This document shows positions 8,132-16,823 of a stretch of 29,818 nt of DNA, one piece after another. Every line of letters begins with the position of its first letter. Position 1 is the stretch's first letter. Source of the stretch: an uncultured Bacteroides sp. (GTDB lineage: Bacteria > Bacteroidota > Bacteroidia > Bacteroidales > Bacteroidaceae); NCBI GenBank assembly GCA_958477465.1, contig CAUEFX010000056.1:1-29818 (forward strand). The letters are read 5' to 3'. Made by a program: the position numbers and the translations under genes. Below the pieces are notes generated by a model. That model made no database searches. It worked only from the letters and a program-made list of their open reading frames with translations, and was not told where the DNA came from.

Positions 8132-11100
8132 CAGACGACAACATCTGGCGGACAACATAGCCGCACTTGAGCTGATACTCATGCGTCCGGAGTTCTGTCT
8201 TACGGAACAGGGACGCAAGGTCTTGAACGGTTATTCGGGTTTCGGAGGGTTGAAGTGCATCTTGAATCCGGCGGAGAAAGACACGGACATAGAAAAATGA
8301 AGGACAGACAGGGAGCTGTTTCCCCAGGTCCGGCTGCTGCATGAACTTCTGCGTGAGTATTCCAAAGACGAAAAAGAGTACAAGGCATACGTCCAAAGCC
8401 TTAAAAGTTCCGTCCTCACAGCCTTTTACACACCCGAGCCGGTGGTAACGGCCATGCAGGAAGCACTGCTGGTACCGGAAATCCGTCCGGAACGTTTTCT
8501 TGACCCTTCCGCCGGAACGGGCATGTTCATCAGCACTCTGAAGGATGTTCCCGAAATCCATTGCTTCGAGAAGGACAGGCTGACGGGAAGGATACTCTCA
8601 TCCCTCTATCCGGAAAGCAGGGTGACCATAGACGGTTTCCAGTCCATACAGCCCTATTATAACAACTACTTCGACGTGGTCTCATCCAATATCCCGTTTG
8701 GAAATACCAGAATTTATGACCGGGATTTTGACCGGAGTGAAGACGCCGTGCGTAAATTCTCACTTGCCGCCGTACACAACTATTTCTTTCTCAAAGGCAT
8801 GGATACGCTGCGTGAAGGCGGGATACTGGCCTACATCACGACTTCGGGTGTCATGGACTCGCCACAGAACCGCCCCGTCAGGGAATGGCTGGTAAACCAT
8901 GCCAACCTGGTTTCTGCCATCCGCCTGCCGGACAATCTGTTTACCGATGCGGGTACGGAAGTGGGCAGCGACCTGATTGTGTTGCAGAAGAACACCCGAA
9001 AATCGGAACTGACCGAAAAGGAGCGGAACTTTATCGAGACCCGCATCATATCCGGCGGTATTCATATCAACAACAGCTATGCCGATTTAGACCATATCGT
9101 CCATACTTCCATATCCATGGGCAAGAACATGTACGGACAACCGGCCATGAATTTTATTCATGAAGAAGGTGTCGGCGCCATTTCCGAACATCTCAGGCAG
9201 TTATTGGCGCAAGATGTGGAGAACCATCTTGACCGGAAACTTTATGATGACAATCTATCCCGCTCAAACAATTCCACCATCCTCAAAACGGAGTTTGAGA
9301 CACTATTGGAAACAGCAGGAGAAGCAGAATGGCAGGAGGTACAGGAAGAAAGTCCCGCACAGCCCCATGAACCCATGCTCAACCTGTTTGCCGCCTATGC
9401 GGATGAAGAGCAAGCGGAGGTGCAAATGGTAGAAAGCAGACCTTCGCCAGGCCGGGCACCGTCGGCATCCCGCAAAAAGAAAGGGGATGAACCGGAAATG
9501 TTCAATCTCTTCTCCCAAGAGAACATGTACGATGAAGCCGCCACGCAGGAAGACATGACCGGGAAACGGGCGGCAGCGGAAGCCAGATGGCAGGAGCGCA
9601 GACAAAAAATCGAGGAAGAGCGGAAGAAGGAAATGGAGCCACGTCCGTTTACCGGAGAGATACGTCCCGAATACAAGAACGGCTCTCTCGTGAAAGCCGG
9701 TGAGCAATACGGGTATTTGCAGGGAGTGGGCACTCCCGAAGTACAGTTCCATCCGCTCAGGCTGACTGTCACCCAGCAATACCGGGCCGCCTACTACATC
9801 CCCCTTCGGGAAGCCTACCACAATCTCTACAATGCGGAAGCCGAAACGGAAACCGAACAGCCGGAACTAAGGGAGGAACTGAACCGGCAGTATGACCGTT
9901 TCCACCGCATGTTCAGGGAGCTGAACGGAAAGGACAACGCCAAGTTCCTGCTGATGGATGCAGGAGGACGGGAAATGCTCTCATTGGAACGTTCCGTCAA
10001 CGGGAAGATACAGAAGGCGGACATATTCACCGTGCCCGTATCGTTCAACGCCAACGAGGTGACGCATGTGGATACTCCGCAGGAAGCCCTTGCGGCATCC
10101 CTGAACAAGTTCGGCAAGGTCAATCTGGAATATATGGAGAATCTCTGCGACATCGGCAGGCAGGAACTGCTCGAACAGCTGGAAGAGCGCATCTTCTACA
10201 ATCCCATGATGAAGAACCATGAAATCAAGGACCGCTTCATTGCGGGCAATGTAATAGCCAAAGCCGAATGGATAGAGAACTACCTGAAAGACCATCCCGA
10301 TGATGATGCAGGCAAAAAATCATTGGAGGCCCTGCGGAAAGCCATACCGGAGCCTATAAGTTTTGAACAGCTTGACTTCAACCTGGGGGAACGGTGGATA
10401 CCCATGTCCGTATATGAAGAGTTCGCCGGATACCTCTTCGAGACAAAGGCCCGTATCCATTATACGGAATCCATCGACGAGTTCAGCGTGAGCTTCGAGA
10501 GCAGCAACGCGAACATCACCGACAGATATTACGTGAAAGGGGAAAAGAGAGGCTATTACGGCAATGATCTGCTGAAACATGCACTGCACAACACCGTCCC
10601 CGACATAACCAAGACCGTTCAGGACAAGGAGGGCAATGACATAAAGGTACGTGACGCGGAGGCCATCCAGCTTGCCGACACCAAAATCAACGAGATACGC
10701 TCCGCCTTCACCGGCTGGCTGAACGAGCAGCTACCCGAGTTCAAGCAGAACCTTGCGGACATGTACAACCGCAAGTTCAACTGCTATGTACGTCCCGATT
10801 ACGACGGCTCCCTACAGAGTTTCCCGTTCCTTGACCTGAAAGGGCTGGGCATACCGTCCTTGTACGACAGCCAGAAGAACGCCGTCTGGATGCTGAAGAT
10901 GAACGGCGGCGGGATAATCGACCATCAGGTAGGTACGGGCAAGACCCTCATCATGTGCGTGGCCGCCTTTGAGATGAAGCGTCTCGGACTGGCGAACAAG
11001 CCGATGATTATCGGACTCAAGAGCAATGTGCATGACATAGCCGACACGTTCAGGAGGGCCTATCCGAATGCCAGGGTACTGTATCCGGGCAGGGAGGACT

Positions 11101-13463
11101 TCACGCCAGAGAAACGCGTCGGAATATTCCATGACATCAAGAACAACAACTGGGACTGCATCATCCTGACGCACGACCAGTTCGGAAAAATACCCCAGTC
11201 CCCCGAAATACAGCAGGAGATATATACGCAGGAAATTGAGAGTATCGAAGAGAACCTCGCCGTATTCGAGCAGCAGGGCAATGAAGTGACCGGCTGGATA
11301 AAGAAAGGGCTGGAAAGAAGGAAGGAGAACCTTGAAGCCAAACTTGAAAAGCTGGAACAGGATATAAAAGACCGGACGGACGACGTGACCGATTTCAGGC
11401 AAATGGGCATCGACCACCTCTTCGTTGACGAGAGCCACAATTTCAAGAACCTGATGTTCAATACACGCCATGCAAGAGTTTCCGGTCTGGGCAACCCCGA
11501 AGGAAGCATGAAGGCCATGAACATGCTTTTCGCCATCCGCACCATCCAGGAGCGTACAGGCAGGGACTTGGGGGCCACTTTCCTCTCCGGCACGACCATC
11601 TCCAACAGCCTGACCGAACTCTATCTCCTTTTCAAGTATCTCCGTCCGAAGGAAATGGAGCGGCAGGGGATTACCTGCTTTGACGGCTGGGCCGCAGTCT
11701 ATGCGAAGAAAAGCACGGACTTTGAATTTTCAGTGACCAACCAGGTGGTGCAGAAAGAGCGTTTCCGCTATTTTATCAAGGTGCCGGAACTCGCCAATTT
11801 CTATGCGGAGATAACCGATTACAAGACCGCCGAAGACGTGGGGGTTGACAGGCCGGAACTCAACGAACAACTGTATCATATACCGCCTACTCCCCAGCAG
11901 GAGATTTTCATCCGGAAACTGATAAAGTTCGCCGAAACCGGGGATGCGACCTACATAGACAGGGAGCCTCTGTCCGAGGCGGAGGAGAAGGCACAGATGC
12001 TGATCGCCACCAACTACTCGAACAAGATGTCGCTTGACATGCGGCTGATAGACCCTGAATACGGTGACAGTCCGGGAAACAAGGCGTCCCATTGCGCGGC
12101 CAAGATTGCGGAGTATTACTACAAATATCTCGACCAGAAAGGCACACAGTTCGTATTCTCGGACCTGAGCACTTACAAGCCGGACCAGTGGAACATCTAC
12201 AGTGAAATCAGACGCAAGCTCGTGGAAGACCATAATATCCCGGAGAAACAGATAAGGTTCATTCAGGAGGCGAACAGCGACAACGCACGCAAGGAACTGT
12301 TCAGGGACATGAACTCGGGCCGCATCCGTTTCCTTTTCGGTTCCACACAGAAACTGGGTACGGGTGTCAACGCGCAGGAACGTGCCGTGGCCATCCATCA
12401 TCTGGACATACCCTGAAGACCGTCCGACCTGGAGCAGCGCAACGGACGTGCGGTGAGAAAAGGCAATATCATCGCCAAGCAGTACGCCGGCAACAAGGTG
12501 GACTGCTATATCTATGCGGTGGAGAAGTCACTGGACAGCTACAAGTTCAACCTGCTGCAAAACAAGCAGGTGTTCATCAACCAGCTCAAAAGCCGCAATC
12601 TGGCCGCCCGTACCATTGACGAGGGGGCGATTGACGAAAACGGAGGCGGCAGTTTCAGCGAATACGTGGCCATCCTTTCAGGCAACGACGACCTGCTGGA
12701 AAAGGCGAAGCTGGACAAGAAACTGGCGGTCCTCGAAAGCGAGAGGCAGGCATTCCACCGTAACAAGGGAAACGCGAAAGGCAAGCTGAATGAAAGGACT
12801 TCGGGAATAGAAAAAAACAATGCCTTTATCGGGCGTTTCACCAGGGACTGGGAATATTTCAACAAGGTGGCCCCCGCAGATGCGAAAACCGGACTCCGTC
12901 CCAATCCCCTGAAACTGGACGGTGTGGACTCGGACAATATCGAGGTACTCGGCAACCGGCTTGCCACAATCAACCGGAATGCCCGGACGGAGGATGACTA
13001 TATGAAAATCGGGACCCTGTTCGATTTCCGTATCCTTGTCCGTACCGAAAGGACCTGTGAAGGGGACATGCAGGCTTTGCAGAACAAGTTCATGGTCGAG
13101 GGGCTGGACGGCATCAAATATACCTACAACAACGGTTATATTGCCAAAGACCCGAAACTGGCCGTCACGAACTTCATCAATGCGCTGGAACGCATTCCCG
13201 CCATGATAGAGAAACGGGAGAAGGAGAACGCGGAGCTGTCGAAGGACATCCCGGTCCTTCGGGAGATTGTGGCGGCCTCATGGCCCAAGGATGCGGAAAT
13301 CAAACGGCTGAATGAAGAGCTTGCCACGCTGAACCGGAAAATACAGCTTGCCATAAAGCCGGCAGGCGGGCATGAAGACGGAACGGAACAGTCACAGAAA
13401 GCAAGGCACGTCCCCCCAATGAAAATTGCCGCCCCGTCAAACGGGCTGAAAAAAATATCCTAA
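8121..13463 (+). pseudogene. N6-adenine methyltransferase/SNF2-like helicase giant, interrupted by two in-frame TGA codons
   Basis: One frame of 1781 codons runs from ATG 8121 (overlapping the DUF1896 gene) to TAA 13461-13463, broken only by TGA at codon 60 (8298-8300) and codon 1432 (12414-12416). Both fall where Trp is expected. The second lies in the helicase segment HHLDIP-[stop]-RPSDLEQRNGRAVRKGN, usually read as P-W-R. Domains in order: an N-terminal region; the methyltransferase motif I DPSAGTG (about residues 127-133) and motif IV SNIPFGN (about 187-193); a charged linker; the helicase Walker A HQVGTGKT (about 934-941), DESH box (about 1101), SGTTISNS and motif VI; and a coiled tail. 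The layout recalls phage P1 DarB-type antirestriction proteins. Other Trp codons in the frame are TGG and there is no frameshift. As read normally it would give a 59-residue stub, an internally started 1.3-kb-codon fragment (GTG 8442 or ATG 8454) and a C-terminal piece. Confidence 0.85.
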
Positions 13464-13478
13464 GTTTCCTGCGGCACA

Positions 13479-13520
13479 TTGCGGCAACCCCGGAAGCTGT
13501 GCTTCCGCAGTCTGCCGCAA
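13479..13520. terminator. Nested hairpin after the helicase gene
   Basis: TTGCGGCA (13479-13486) pairs with TGCCGCAA (13513-13520). Inside it CGGAAGC (13491-13497) pairs with GCTTCCG (13501-13507) over a TGT loop. It starts 16 nt past the helicase stop in a convergent intergenic region, so a transcription end or mRNA-protecting structure is likely. There is no T-run. Confidence 0.55.
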
Positions 13521-13546
13521 AGAGCCGCTTTTCAGGAAAGGACAAA

Positions 13547-13589
13547 GGTATGGCCGGCATCCGGATAAATCCGGCCTGCCGGCCATACC
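13547..13589. terminator. Long GC-rich hairpin between convergent genes
   Basis: GGTATGGCCGGCA (13547-13559) is perfectly complementary to TGCCGGCCATACC (13577-13589). The stem extends outward by about four more pairs after one mismatch. The loop itself contains CCGGAT-AA-ATCCGG (13561-13574), a second perfect hairpin. It lies between the plus-strand helicase gene and the minus-strand HTH genes. A bidirectional terminator or a cruciform is possible; T-runs are absent. Confidence 0.55.
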
Positions 13590-13619
13590 CTTGTCTGTAA
13601 AGGGAAGAAAGCCATTCCG

Positions 13620-13949
13620 TCATTCCTCTTCCTCAAAGGAAAGGCTCTCCACCTGTCTGTTAATAACCTTCCAGTCAATGGAATCCTTCAGATTGATTAT
13701 ATCCACAATCGAATAATGCCTGGTCCCGTTCTCCTCTTCCGCAAAACGCAGACGCCCGCTCAGACGCTGTTTCTCAATCTCTGCCGGGTCGAGGTTTATC
13801 AGCTCACAAACCTCATCGGGCAGCATGGAGAGCTCGACACTGTTGTCCTCGCAGATATGTTGCAGCACGGCCAGCATGTTGAGGGACTTCTTGTAACTTC
13901 TCACGAGTGCGGCGAACGAGCCGCTTTCAACCTTAATCATCTTTTTCAT
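13620..13949 (-). CDS. Small ICE protein, excisionase/HTH-like partner gene
   Basis: This 109-residue protein has a basic N-terminal helix (MKKMIKVESGSFAALVRSYKKSL), a middle region with LPDEVCELINLDPAEIEKQRLSGRLRFAEEENGTRHYSIVDI, and a very acidic C-terminus ending FEEEE. The 'DPAEIEKQRLSGRL ... HYSIVDII' section resembles the recognition wing of small MerR/Xis-type DNA-binding proteins. The start ATG overlaps the stop of the upstream HTH gene by 4 nt (ATGA), so the two form an operon. In CTnDOT, pairs of small Xis proteins direct excision. I infer a similar job here, but the identity is not certain. Confidence 0.65.
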   Translation of the reverse strand: MKKMIKVESGSFAALVRSYKKSLNMLAVLQHICEDNSVELSMLPDEVCELINLDPAEIEKQRLSGRLRFAEEENGTRHYSIVDIINLKDSIDWKVINRQVESLSFEEEE

Positions 13950-14251
13950 AACCTTTTATTTTTAGAGTGTTCTTCTTTTTCCAGCAGCATGGCACGCAGC
14001 ACGTCCGAACGGCGGTAGTAAATCTTCCCCTTGTCACGATGGAAAGGCAACGAACCGTCATTGCGGCGTCTAAGAAGTGTCCTGTCGGACATCTTGGTAA
14101 GCAGGCGCACGCCTTTTGAATCCAGTATCTCGCTGTCGGGCAAGTTATGTATGGCAGGAGCCAATAGCTTCTCAATGTTGGTTACTTTGGCGAGTATGGC
14201 ACTGAGCATGTGGGTCATCTGCCCACCCGGTGCAGTTCTTCTGTTATTCAT
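13946..14251 (-). CDS. Xis2d-like helix-turn-helix protein of the ICE
   Basis: This 101-residue protein starts at ATG 14251. An in-frame extension to 14365 would run through the inverted repeat at 14308-14330, so the shorter form is preferred. Residues about 41-95 read EILDSKGVRLLTKMSDRTLLRRRNDGSLPFHRDKGKIYYRRSDV, the layout of excisionase-like HTH_17 domains ('...LK-S-RTL-R-R--G-LPF---GKIYYR-SDV'). The C-terminus is Lys/Glu-rich. Such proteins bend DNA at attachment sites and control excision in CTnDOT-family elements. It is the first gene of a two-gene minus-strand operon with the 109-residue gene. An inverted repeat and an intrinsic terminator lie upstream, which would let this operon respond to its own promoter only. 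Confidence 0.75.
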   Translation of the reverse strand: MNNRRTAPGGQMTHMLSAILAKVTNIEKLLAPAIHNLPDSEILDSKGVRLLTKMSDRTLLRRRNDGSLPFHRDKGKIYYRRSDVLRAMLLEKEEHSKNKRL

Positions 14252-14307
14252 AATGACCTTATTTTTATTGTTACGGTGCAATATTACAGAGATATTATAA
14301 GGCCGTT

Positions 14308-14330
14308 GGTTACTCAACCGTTGAGCAACC
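14308..14330. promoter_or_regulatory. Inverted repeat upstream of the Xis-like operon, possible operator
   Basis: GGTTACTCAAC (14308-14318) and GTTGAGCAACC (14320-14330) are 11-nt arms around a single C, with one mismatch. It lies about 57 bp upstream of the HTH gene start, a suitable place for an operator or Xis-binding site. No consensus promoter was found beside it. Confidence 0.45.
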
Positions 14331-14367
14331 GCCAAAAAAAGACAGGAAACGACAAGTCGGGACAAAA

Positions 14368-14399
14368 AAATAGCCGGGAGGCACTGTTCCCGGCTATTT
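14368..14399 (-). terminator. Strong intrinsic terminator, best in the minus direction
   Basis: AAATAGCCGGGA (14368-14379) pairs perfectly with TCCCGGCTATTT (14388-14399) over an 8-nt loop. Read on the minus strand, the stem runs into a seven-T tract (14370 to 14364). It would stop leftward transcription, yet no minus-strand gene is visible to its right before pfp. It may insulate the Xis-like operon, or be the relic of a lost gene. Confidence 0.75.
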
Positions 14400-14484
14400 T
14401 ACGACAAGCAAGCATCAATAGGTACACGTTTTACCATTAACGCTTTAACAATCAGAATAATACAAAAAATAAACAAGAAAATAT

Positions 14485-14515
14485 TTTGTTATATTCCAAA
14501 TTTTGCCTATTTTTG
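14485..14515 (+). promoter_or_regulatory. Perfect Bacteroides consensus promoter
   Basis: TTTG (14485-14488), 19 nt, then TATTTTTG (14508-14515) is an exact match to the Bacteroides primary sigma factor -33/-7 consensus TTTG-N19-TAnnTTTG. Transcription would start near 14522. The only frame nearby is the 42-residue ORF at 14536; pfp is 600 nt away. Confidence 0.65.
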
Positions 14516-14535
14516 TATGTGAGTTATTTGAAACT

Positions 14536-14664
14536 ATGCAAAGCAGTGTAACCCGAAGCAGGACTTCCATATCCAAATCGTTACCTGCATCTTTTACACT
14601 CTCTATATTTATCTTATCTTCAGAGAGTTATATCGAAATATTTTGTTTTTCTACGAGAAACTGA
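14536..14664 (+). CDS. Hypothetical 42-residue peptide
   Basis: The frame runs ATG 14536 to TGA 14664. It begins about 14 nt after the start site predicted from the consensus promoter at 14485-14515. The product starts MQSSVTRSRTSISKSLPASF and is rich in Ser, Thr, Phe and Ile. Its hydrophobic middle could be membrane-active, but I recognise nothing in it. The promoter is the only support. It could equally be a truncated gene start or a non-coding RNA. Confidence 0.25.
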   Translation: MQSSVTRSRTSISKSLPASFTLSIFILSSESYIEIFCFSTRN

Positions 14665-14679
14665 AGCTTTCTACCGGTG

Positions 14680-14754
14680 AAAAGTGCATTAATATTCCGG
14701 ATAAAAGTGCATATTTATCCTGTTTTTGGTGAAAATATGCAGTAAAAAGTGTAT
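14680..14754 (+). repeat. AAAAGTGCAT direct repeats, possible recombinase arm-type sites
   Basis: AAAAGTGCAT occurs at 14680-14689 and 14703-14712, and AAAAGTGTAT at 14745-14754. The offsets of 23 and 42 nt are near multiples of two helical turns. A related inverted copy (TGCACTCTTTT) lies just beyond, near 14770. Tyrosine-recombinase att sites carry such arm repeats, so these may mark the ICE end. This is inference. Confidence 0.35.
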
Positions 14755-15039
14755 TTTCTTTCTTTGTTTATGCACTCTTTTCTCTATTTGCAACTTTTTG
14801 GTCAAAGTACGTGTTAGCAAGAATCCAGATATGGGGGATTTATGTCAGTCTATTTACACTTTTGCTAACTTTTGTCTATTTTGCAAAAGCCGATATAGCG
14901 ATGGGGTGGAATGGATGAGCTCGTTTTACTGAAACAATGCGATAACTCTCGGGTAAGGCCGACGCTGCCTTCTTCCTTCATTGAAAGCTTTTTTAAAAGA
15001 GCGCGCCGTGTTTTATAGTTAACTTATTTATGTATGCTC

Positions 15040-15070
15040 TTTCATAATTCAGAAAAAAACACGAAATTTG
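15040..15070 (+). promoter_or_regulatory. Probable pfp promoter
   Basis: TTTC (15040-15043), 19 nt, then GAAATTTG (15063-15070) matches the Bacteroides TTTG-N19-TAnnTTTG pattern with one mismatch in each element. It predicts a start near 15078 and a leader of about 50 nt before ATG 15129. Confidence 0.45.
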
Positions 15071-15128
15071 CATCGCTTTTAATTTTTAGAACCGAACTTA
15101 CTAACACCTTTAAATAAAAATAAAGAAA

Positions 15129-16772
15129 ATGACTAAAAGTGCATTGCAAATCGCAAGGGCTGCTTATCAGCCCAAGCTTCCAAAAGCGCTGAAAGGGGCT
15201 GTTAAGGCTGTAGAAGGCGCCGCTACTCAATCAGTGGCCGATCAGGAAGCTATTCAGAAACTGTTTCCTAATACGTATGGTATGCCATTGATCAAGTTCG
15301 AAGTCGGTGAAGCTGTAAAGTTGCCTGCCATGAACGTGGGTGTTATTCTTTCCGGTGGACAAGCTCCGGGCGGACATAACGTGATCTCCGGATTGTTCGA
15401 CGGTATCAAAGCACTGAATCCGGATAGCAGACTGTATGGATTCATTCTCGGCCCCGGCGGTCTGGTTGATCATAACTATATGGAACTGACTTCGGATATT
15501 ATCGACGAATATCGTAATACCGGCGGTTTTGATATCATCGGTTCCGGCCGTACGAAGCTGGAAAAAGAAGATCAGTTTGAGAAAGGTCTTGAAATTCTGA
15601 AAGAACTGGGCATCAAGGCACTTGTTATCATCGGCGGTGACGACTCTAATACAAACGCTTGTGTATTGGCTGAATATTATGCAGCTAAGAAAGCCGGCGT
15701 ACAGGTAATTGGCTGTCCGAAGACAATCGACGGTGACTTGAAGAACGAGATGATCGAAACTTCTTTCGGTTTCGATACAGCTTGTAAAGTTTACTCGGAA
15801 GTGATCGGAAATATCCAGCGCGACTGTAACTCTGCACGTAAATACTGGCACTTCATCAAACTGATGGGACGTTCGGCTTCTCATATTGCTCTGGAATGTG
15901 CTTTGCAGGTTCAGCCTAATATATGTATCATCTCCGAAGAGGTTGAGGCTAAAGACATGTCTTTGGATGACGTAGTGACTTACATTGCGAAAGTAGTGGC
16001 CGACCGTGCTGCACAGGGCAATAATTTCGGTACGGTTCTTATTCCTGAAGGTCTGGTAGAGTTCATCCCGGCTATGAAACGTCTGATTGCCGAATTGAAT
16101 GACTTCCTGGCTGCAAATGCCGAAGAGTTCTCTCAGATTAAGAAGTCTCACCAACGTGATTATATCATCCGTAAACTTTCTCCTGAAAATTCGGCTATCT
16201 ATGCAAGCCTTCCCGAAGGAGTGGCCCGTCAGCTGACATTGGACCGCGACCCGCACGGAAATGTACAGGTATCACTGATTGAAACAGAAAAACTGTTGTC
16301 GGAAATGGTTGCTACCAAACTGGCTACCTGGAAAGCTGAAGGTAAATATGTAGGTAAGTTTGCTGCACAGCACCACTTCTTCGGCTACGAAGGACGTTGC
16401 GCTGCTCCGTCAAACTATGACGCAGACTATTGTTACTCATTGGGTTATACCGCTTCTATGTTGATTGCCAATGGTAAGACAGGTTATATGTCATCTATAC
16501 GCAATACGACTGCTCCGGCAGAAGAGTGGATTGCAGGTGGTGTGCCTATCACAATGATGATGAACATGGAACGTCGTCACGGAGAGATGAAACCGGTTAT
16601 CCAGAAAGCTCTTGTGAAACTGGATGGTGCTCCGTTCAAGGCATTTGCCGCTATGCGCGACCAGTGGGCTATGACTACGGATTATGTATATCCGGGTCCT
16701 ATCCAGTACTTCGGCCCGACTGAAGTATGCGACCAGCCTACTAAGACTTTGCAGTTGGAACAAGCTAAATAA
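15129..16772 (+). CDS. pfp: Pyrophosphate--fructose-6-phosphate 1-phosphotransferase
   Basis: This 547-residue cytosolic glycolytic enzyme phosphorylates fructose 6-phosphate reversibly using pyrophosphate rather than ATP. The length fits the long PPi-dependent PFK group. Visible motifs are the phosphate-binding loop VILSGGQAPGGHNVISGLFD near residue 72, GGDDSNTNA (about 169-177) with Asp instead of the Gly that favours ATP in PFK-A, and PKTIDGDLKN (about 197-206) with the Lys typical of PPi users. A later GRSASHIALE segment also matches the family. A probable promoter lies at 15040-15070 and a clear intrinsic terminator follows at 16792-16818, so it appears to be a single-gene transcript. 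It is the first unambiguously chromosomal gene right of the ICE. Confidence 0.95.
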   Translation: MTKSALQIARAAYQPKLPKALKGAVKAVEGAATQSVADQEAIQKLFPNTYGMPLIKFEVGEAVKLPAMNVGVILSGGQAPGGHNVISGLFDGIKALNPDSRLYGFILGPGGLVDHNYMELTSDIIDEYRNTGGFDIIGSGRTKLEKEDQFEKGLEILKELGIKALVIIGGDDSNTNACVLAEYYAAKKAGVQVIGCPKTIDGDLKNEMIETSFGFDTACKVYSEVIGNIQRDCNSARKYWHFIKLMGRSASHIALECALQVQPNICIISEEVEAKDMSLDDVVTYIAKVVADRAAQGNNFGTVLIPEGLVEFIPAMKRLIAELNDFLAANAEEFSQIKKSHQRDYIIRKLSPENSAIYASLPEGVARQLTLDRDPHGNVQVSLIETEKLLSEMVATKLATWKAEGKYVGKFAAQHHFFGYEGRCAAPSNYDADYCYSLGYTASMLIANGKTGYMSSIRNTTAPAEEWIAGGVPITMMMNMERRHGEMKPVIQKALVKLDGAPFKAFAAMRDQWAMTTDYVYPGPIQYFGPTEVCDQPTKTLQLEQAK

Positions 16773-16791
16773 AAACATACATTTGTAGTAG

Positions 16792-16818
16792 GGGCGGAGT
16801 GCTACTCCGCCCTTTTTT
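16792..16818 (+). terminator. Intrinsic terminator of pfp
   Basis: GGGCGGAGT (16792-16800), loop GCT, ACTCCGCCC (16804-16812), then six T (16813-16818): a perfect 9-bp GC-rich stem with a T-run. It ends only 5 nt before the ATG of the lysozyme gene. Confidence 0.9.
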
Positions 16819-16823
16819 GATAG

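Larger units (their letters stand above)
1..14399. mobile_element. Right-hand part of a CTnDOT-like integrative conjugative element
   Basis: The segment combines a VirD4/TraG-type coupling protein, DUF4099/DUF3945 and DUF1896 proteins, a methyltransferase-helicase giant and Xis-like HTH genes. This set recurs in Bacteroidales ICEs of the CTnDOT type. An AT-rich defence operon sits between the coupling-protein gene and the DUF3945 gene as cargo. The left end lies outside the window. The right end is set provisionally at the terminator hairpin 14368-14399, because Xis-like genes end before it and housekeeping pfp starts at 15129. The exact attachment site was not identified and could lie anywhere from about 14400 to 15128. 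No integrase or topoisomerase III gene is visible in this part. Confidence 0.8.
14252..15128. other. Gene-poor AT-rich junction region between ICE and pfp
   Basis: About 880 bp with no recognised gene. It holds, left to right: an inverted repeat (14308-14330), an intrinsic terminator (14368-14399), a consensus promoter (14485-14515) with a 42-residue ORF, AAAAGTGCAT repeats (14680-14754), and a probable pfp promoter (15040-15070). There is no integrase gene, tRNA gene or clear GTAnnTTTGC att core. A 68-residue frame at 14726-14932 is Cys/Phe-rich and probably not coding. The ICE boundary is expected within this stretch. Confidence 0.55.

Noticed and set aside
14840..14900. TTTTGC-containing stretch as a CTnDOT-type att core
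   Set aside because: The TTTGC-like pieces at about 14860-14890 do not fit GTAnnTTTGC, so I cannot assign an attachment site.
14726..14932. 68-residue plus-strand frame between ICE and pfp
   Set aside because: Cys/Phe-rich, spans the repeats, no promoter directly upstream and no similarity that I can recognise.
15231..16256. 341-residue minus-strand frame opposite pfp
   Set aside because: Antisense to a confident PPi-PFK gene; composition reflects codon structure of the other strand.
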